Shown here: positions 61,772-64,000 of the stretch, piece after piece | Layout of the letters: each line of letters begins with the position of its first letter | Numbering within the stretch: the stretch's first letter is position 1 | The notes under the pieces: model-generated | The model's database searches: none | Told to the model about the DNA's origin: nothing | Seen by the model: only the letters and a program-made list of their open reading frames with translations | Translations under genes and position numbers: made by a program | NCBI RefSeq assembly: GCF_026262505.1 | Contig: NC_067205.1 | Coordinates: 19,155,645 to 19,219,644, forward strand | Length of the DNA: 64,000 nt | DNA from: Trichomonas vaginalis G3 | Lineage: Eukaryota > Parabasalia > Trichomonadida > Trichomonadidae | Direction of reading: 5' to 3'

Positions 61772-61828
61772 ATCTGTCCTTATATTCCGGATAAAAAAAA
61801 TATTTTTTTAAAAACTAACTTTATTTTC
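61772..61828 (-). promoter_or_regulatory. shared promoter-like motif before KilA-N gene
   Basis: On the minus strand AAATAAAGTTAGTTTTT is followed by AAAAAAATATTTTTTTTATC and CGG, ending about 20 bases before the ATG. The first half recurs before the genes starting at 62,471 (this element) and 32,775 (element 1). Confidence 0.6.
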
Positions 61829-61859
61829 TGACTTTCACAAAAGACCAAAAATAAACGCT

Positions 61860-62471
61860 TTACATGTATTTTTCAGCAACTTCGTCAAATAATTTTATAG
61901 CTTTACCTATCTCATCTACTTCAAACGTTTCTTTACCTTTCGTGGGAGCACCATACATTTTCTCAAACTTTTCAAGTAGTTCTGTTTCAGCAGCTCTCAT
62001 ATCGTTAACGAACACAACCTTAACTCTATTGACTATACTGTCATATCTTTTAGTTATATTATATGTTCTTCCTATCTTATATCTCTTTGTATTGAAGTCC
62101 TTCGGTTTCTGAACGATGTAAAGTAAGCCTTCACTGCAACGTTCCGTATCGAATGAACCATATGTTATGAAGTTATATCCAACAACTGGGTCAATCCATA
62201 ACAAAACTATTGGTATAAGACTTTTGTCGATGAGATATGCTCTTGTTCCATGAAATGCTACTGATATCATAAGCTCAGGATTTCTTGTCAAAATTTTCTG
62301 ACTAGAAGCAATTCTAACCCAGTCGATTGCTCTCTTTCCAGATGGAGATATAATGTCTGACAAAGAATATTTCTTGTATTTCTTTGAGTATCTTACGTTT
62401 AAATCACCAATTCTAACCACTTTGGTGTCATTGTCTATCTTTCTAACTGTTTCAAACTCAGTGTTTGTCAT
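61860..62471 (-). CDS. element 2 KilA-N-like plus GIY-YIG (T5orf172-type) protein
   Basis: 203 residues. The N-terminal half resembles a KilA-N domain (YSLSDIISPSGKRAIDWVRI, PELMISVAFHGTRAYLIDKS). The C-terminal half has GLLYIVQKPKDF, YKIGRTYNITKRYDSI and FVNDMRAAETELLEKFEKMY followed by GAPTKGKETFEV, matching GIY-YIG nuclease-like T5orf172 domains. Fusion of the two is known in large DNA viruses. It could be a regulator or a homing-type nuclease. Whole. Confidence 0.75.
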   Translation of the reverse strand: MTNTEFETVRKIDNDTKVVRIGDLNVRYSKKYKKYSLSDIISPSGKRAIDWVRIASSQKILTRNPELMISVAFHGTRAYLIDKSLIPIVLLWIDPVVGYNFITYGSFDTERCSEGLLYIVQKPKDFNTKRYKIGRTYNITKRYDSIVNRVKVVFVNDMRAAETELLEKFEKMYGAPTKGKETFEVDEIGKAIKLFDEVAEKYM

Positions 62472-62530
62472 TTTCTGTTTCTTACATACAAAATAAAAAA
62501 AATTTTTTTTAAAAAACTAACTTTATTTTT
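62472..62530 (-). promoter_or_regulatory. shared promoter-like motif before KilA-N/GIY-YIG gene
   Basis: On the minus strand AAATAAAGTTAGTTTTTT is followed by AAAAAAAATTTTTTTTATTT, then GTATGTAAGAAACAGAAA and the ATG. It is very similar to the motif before the KilA-N gene. Confidence 0.6.
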
Positions 62531-62549
62531 TCTATCTTGTATCTTAAGG

Positions 62550-63010
62550 AAATTCACGATTTTCATGTATAAAAGATATGATTTCAGGGATTTTTTTACG
62601 AAGTGTTAAAGTTCTCTTCGTAAAAAAATAACAGTTATATAATGAAATTTAGTCATTTTTTCAGCAAAAATATATTTTAGGGTAGATGGTTTTCATAGAG
62701 TTTTATGCAAGACCGAAAAAAGTCTAAATCGCAATTTTTTACGATTTTCATGTATAAAAGATATGATTTCAGGGATTTTTTTACGAAGTGTTAAAGTTCT
62801 CTTCGTAAAAAAATAACAGTTATATAATGAAATTTGGTCATTTTTTTACGATTTTCATGAGTTTTAGGCGACCAGGTTTTTTTCCCTACTCGCAATTTTT
62901 TACGATTTTCATGTATAAAAGATATGATTTCAGGGATTTTTTTTACGAAGTGTTAAAGTTCTCTTCGTCAAAAAATAACAGTTATATAATGAAATTTAGT
63001 CATTTTTTCA
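62550..63010. repeat. three copies of a 100-110-base unit
   Basis: Copies start at about 62,556, 62,741 and 62,902: ACGATTTTCATGTATAAAAG, then GATTTCAGGG, a T-run, ACGAAGTGTTAAAGTTCTCT and TCGTAAAAAAATAACAG. Each unit has a foldback TTTTTTACGAAG ... CTTCGTAAAAAA of about 11 pairs. Confidence 0.9.
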
Positions 63011-63027
63011 GCAAAAATATATTTTAG

Positions 63028-63360
63028 GTGTCACCAGGTCCCTCGGTCCCTCGGTCCCTCGGTCAACTAACATCTTTTTGAAAATGGTGACAACATGACA
63101 TTTTGACAACAACACAGGAAATAAACTTCTTCGTATATGTTTTGTCAAAACTTCATCATCGTATATGTTTTGTCAAGACTTCTTCATCGTATATGTTTTT
63201 TCACCTCTTTTTTTCATGAGGGTCACCAGGTCCCTCGGTCCCTCGGTCCCTCGGTCAACTAACATCTTTTTGAAAATGGTGACAACATGACATTTTGACA
63301 ACAACACAGGAAATAAACTTCTTCGTATATGTTTTGTCAAAACTTCTTCGTCAATGAGCG
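63028..63360. repeat. two copies of about 200 bases with inverted iteron units
   Basis: Copies start at about 63,030 and 63,232. Each contains three CCCTCGGT units in a row, then GACAACATGACATTTTGACA with ACAACACAGGA, then CTTCGTATATGTTTTGTCAA units. The last are inverted relatives of the 25-base units at 48,608-49,013. Confidence 0.9.
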
Positions 63361-63395
63361 TAAATCAGACAAAAATATATTTCTACCATAAAGTT

Positions 63396-64000
63396 TCACA
63401 AGCGTTTTACATGGTATATGTTGTGATGGTTCATGACTTTAAACAGTTTTGTGGCTTCTATTTCTTCTTTTAGTACATCGAATGTTTTAACAATGCCGAA
63501 AGTTTCTTTATATTTCTTCTTGACATCAGATAGAAGGAAATCGTCAGCTGTTGGATAGTTTTTGTTCAGAAATGTCAACATGTCCATTTTATCTTCTGCT
63601 GGTTTCTCTACTTCTTTCTTTAAGTCAGCATAGTCGTTTCTCATACGTTCTATCTCTTTGACGGAGTAGTTATATTTCTTCATTGCTGCTTTACATTTTG
63701 AACATTGTGGGTTCATTTTAGCATTGTACATTGAAACCTTACCTGCTAAAACAACTAAGGCGTAAATGGTTTTCTTTAACTCAAAAGTTGCGGGTTTTAT
63801 TTGTCCGTTCCATACTTTACCTCTTCTATCTTTATCTCTTATCTGCCATACACATTTTGCAACTAACGAAACAAAGTTGTCGTAGGTCTTAAACTCCCCA
63901 GATTTATATATGTCAATGAAATATACCATATCGCAGTCTTTGTGGTTGCAATGAAATCCAAGAAACTCATAGTTTACCTTACGTATGAACTTCTTTATTT
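63396..64000 (-). CDS. element 2 cysteine-containing protein, 5' end outside window
   Basis: The minus-strand frame is open from the right edge to 63,396. Upstream of an internal ATG at 63,929 the sequence still reads like protein (NYEFLGFHCNHKDCDMVYFI), so the start lies beyond the window. Visible are C-N-H-K-D-C and NPQCSKCKAAM, possible zinc ligands, then a helical part and VKKKYKETFGIVKTFDVLKE near the C-terminus, resembling a winged-helix segment. No family was firmly recognised. Confidence 0.5.
   Translation of the reverse strand, partial: IKKFIRKVNYEFLGFHCNHKDCDMVYFIDIYKSGEFKTYDNFVSLVAKCVWQIRDKDRRGKVWNGQIKPATFELKKTIYALVVLAGKVSMYNAKMNPQCSKCKAAMKKYNYSVKEIERMRNDYADLKKEVEKPAEDKMDMLTFLNKNYPTADDFLLSDVKKKYKETFGIVKTFDVLKEEIEATKLFKVMNHHNIYHVKRL

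Larger units (their letters stand above)
48229..64000. mobile_element. Polinton/Maverick-like element 2 (young, runs off the right edge)
   Basis: At least 15.8 kb. It has a capsid gene, packaging ATPase, SF3 helicase, structural block, KilA-N genes and large repeats. Polymerase B and integrase are not in the visible part and may lie past the right edge. Most genes look whole; I estimate three to six breaks plus one 1.46-kb transposon insertion, so it is much younger than element 1. The exact left end is not proven because the right end is outside the window. Confidence 0.8.

Overview
This AT-rich window looks like the genome of a parabasalid protist (a trichomonad, most likely Trichomonas vaginalis or a close relative). 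The evidence is two BspA-like leucine-rich-repeat surface protein genes, an ankyrin gene of the trichomonad type, a beta-helix surface protein relic, no visible introns, TCAYW initiator motifs a few bases upstream of several start codons, and two large Polinton/Maverick elements. Many host genes are broken, which is typical of trichomonad contigs.

Layout. 1-22,900 is host DNA: the 3' part of a BspA-like gene, a MOK-type CMGC kinase (minus strand), an ankyrin pseudogene, a secreted DNase II-like nuclease, a broken TPR gene, an acidic hypothetical protein, a beta-helix pseudogene, a protein with a long acidic tail, a CLPTM1-like protein that stops early, and a secreted protein gene with one homopolymer frameshift. 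Its intergenic DNA holds a 1.43-kb non-autonomous transposon with 16-bp inverted ends and a perfect 9-bp target duplication (10,326-11,757, Mutator-like), and a GC-richer hairpin block at 15.2-15.85 kb.

About 22,900-41,960 is Polinton-like element 1, an old and much-broken copy. It carries small structural genes, a major capsid gene, a packaging ATPase, minor-capsid-like genes, a long protein resembling a bacteriophage tail fibre, a primase plus SF3-helicase gene sitting between inverted repeat arrays, a retroviral-type integrase, and a protein-primed-type DNA polymerase B region with an HNH-like motif inside it. 42,000-48,200 is host DNA again: a BspA-like pseudogene and an intact 1087-residue membrane-anchored DUF4838-type (glycosidase-like) protein.

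About 48,230 to the right edge is Polinton-like element 2, younger and nearly whole in the visible part. It has an iteron-like array, a coiled-coil and glutamine-rich structural block, a major capsid gene, an SF3 helicase without a primase part, a packaging ATPase, and two regulatory genes (KilA-N; KilA-N-like plus GIY-YIG). A 1.46-kb hAT-like non-autonomous transposon full of hairpin repeats is inserted in its minor-capsid-like gene. Its polymerase and integrase are not seen and may lie past the right edge.

The two elements differ in gene content but share homologous capsid, helicase, packaging and accessory genes, a 31-bp repeat core and an upstream promoter-like motif. They look like two branches of one trichomonad virus-like lineage.
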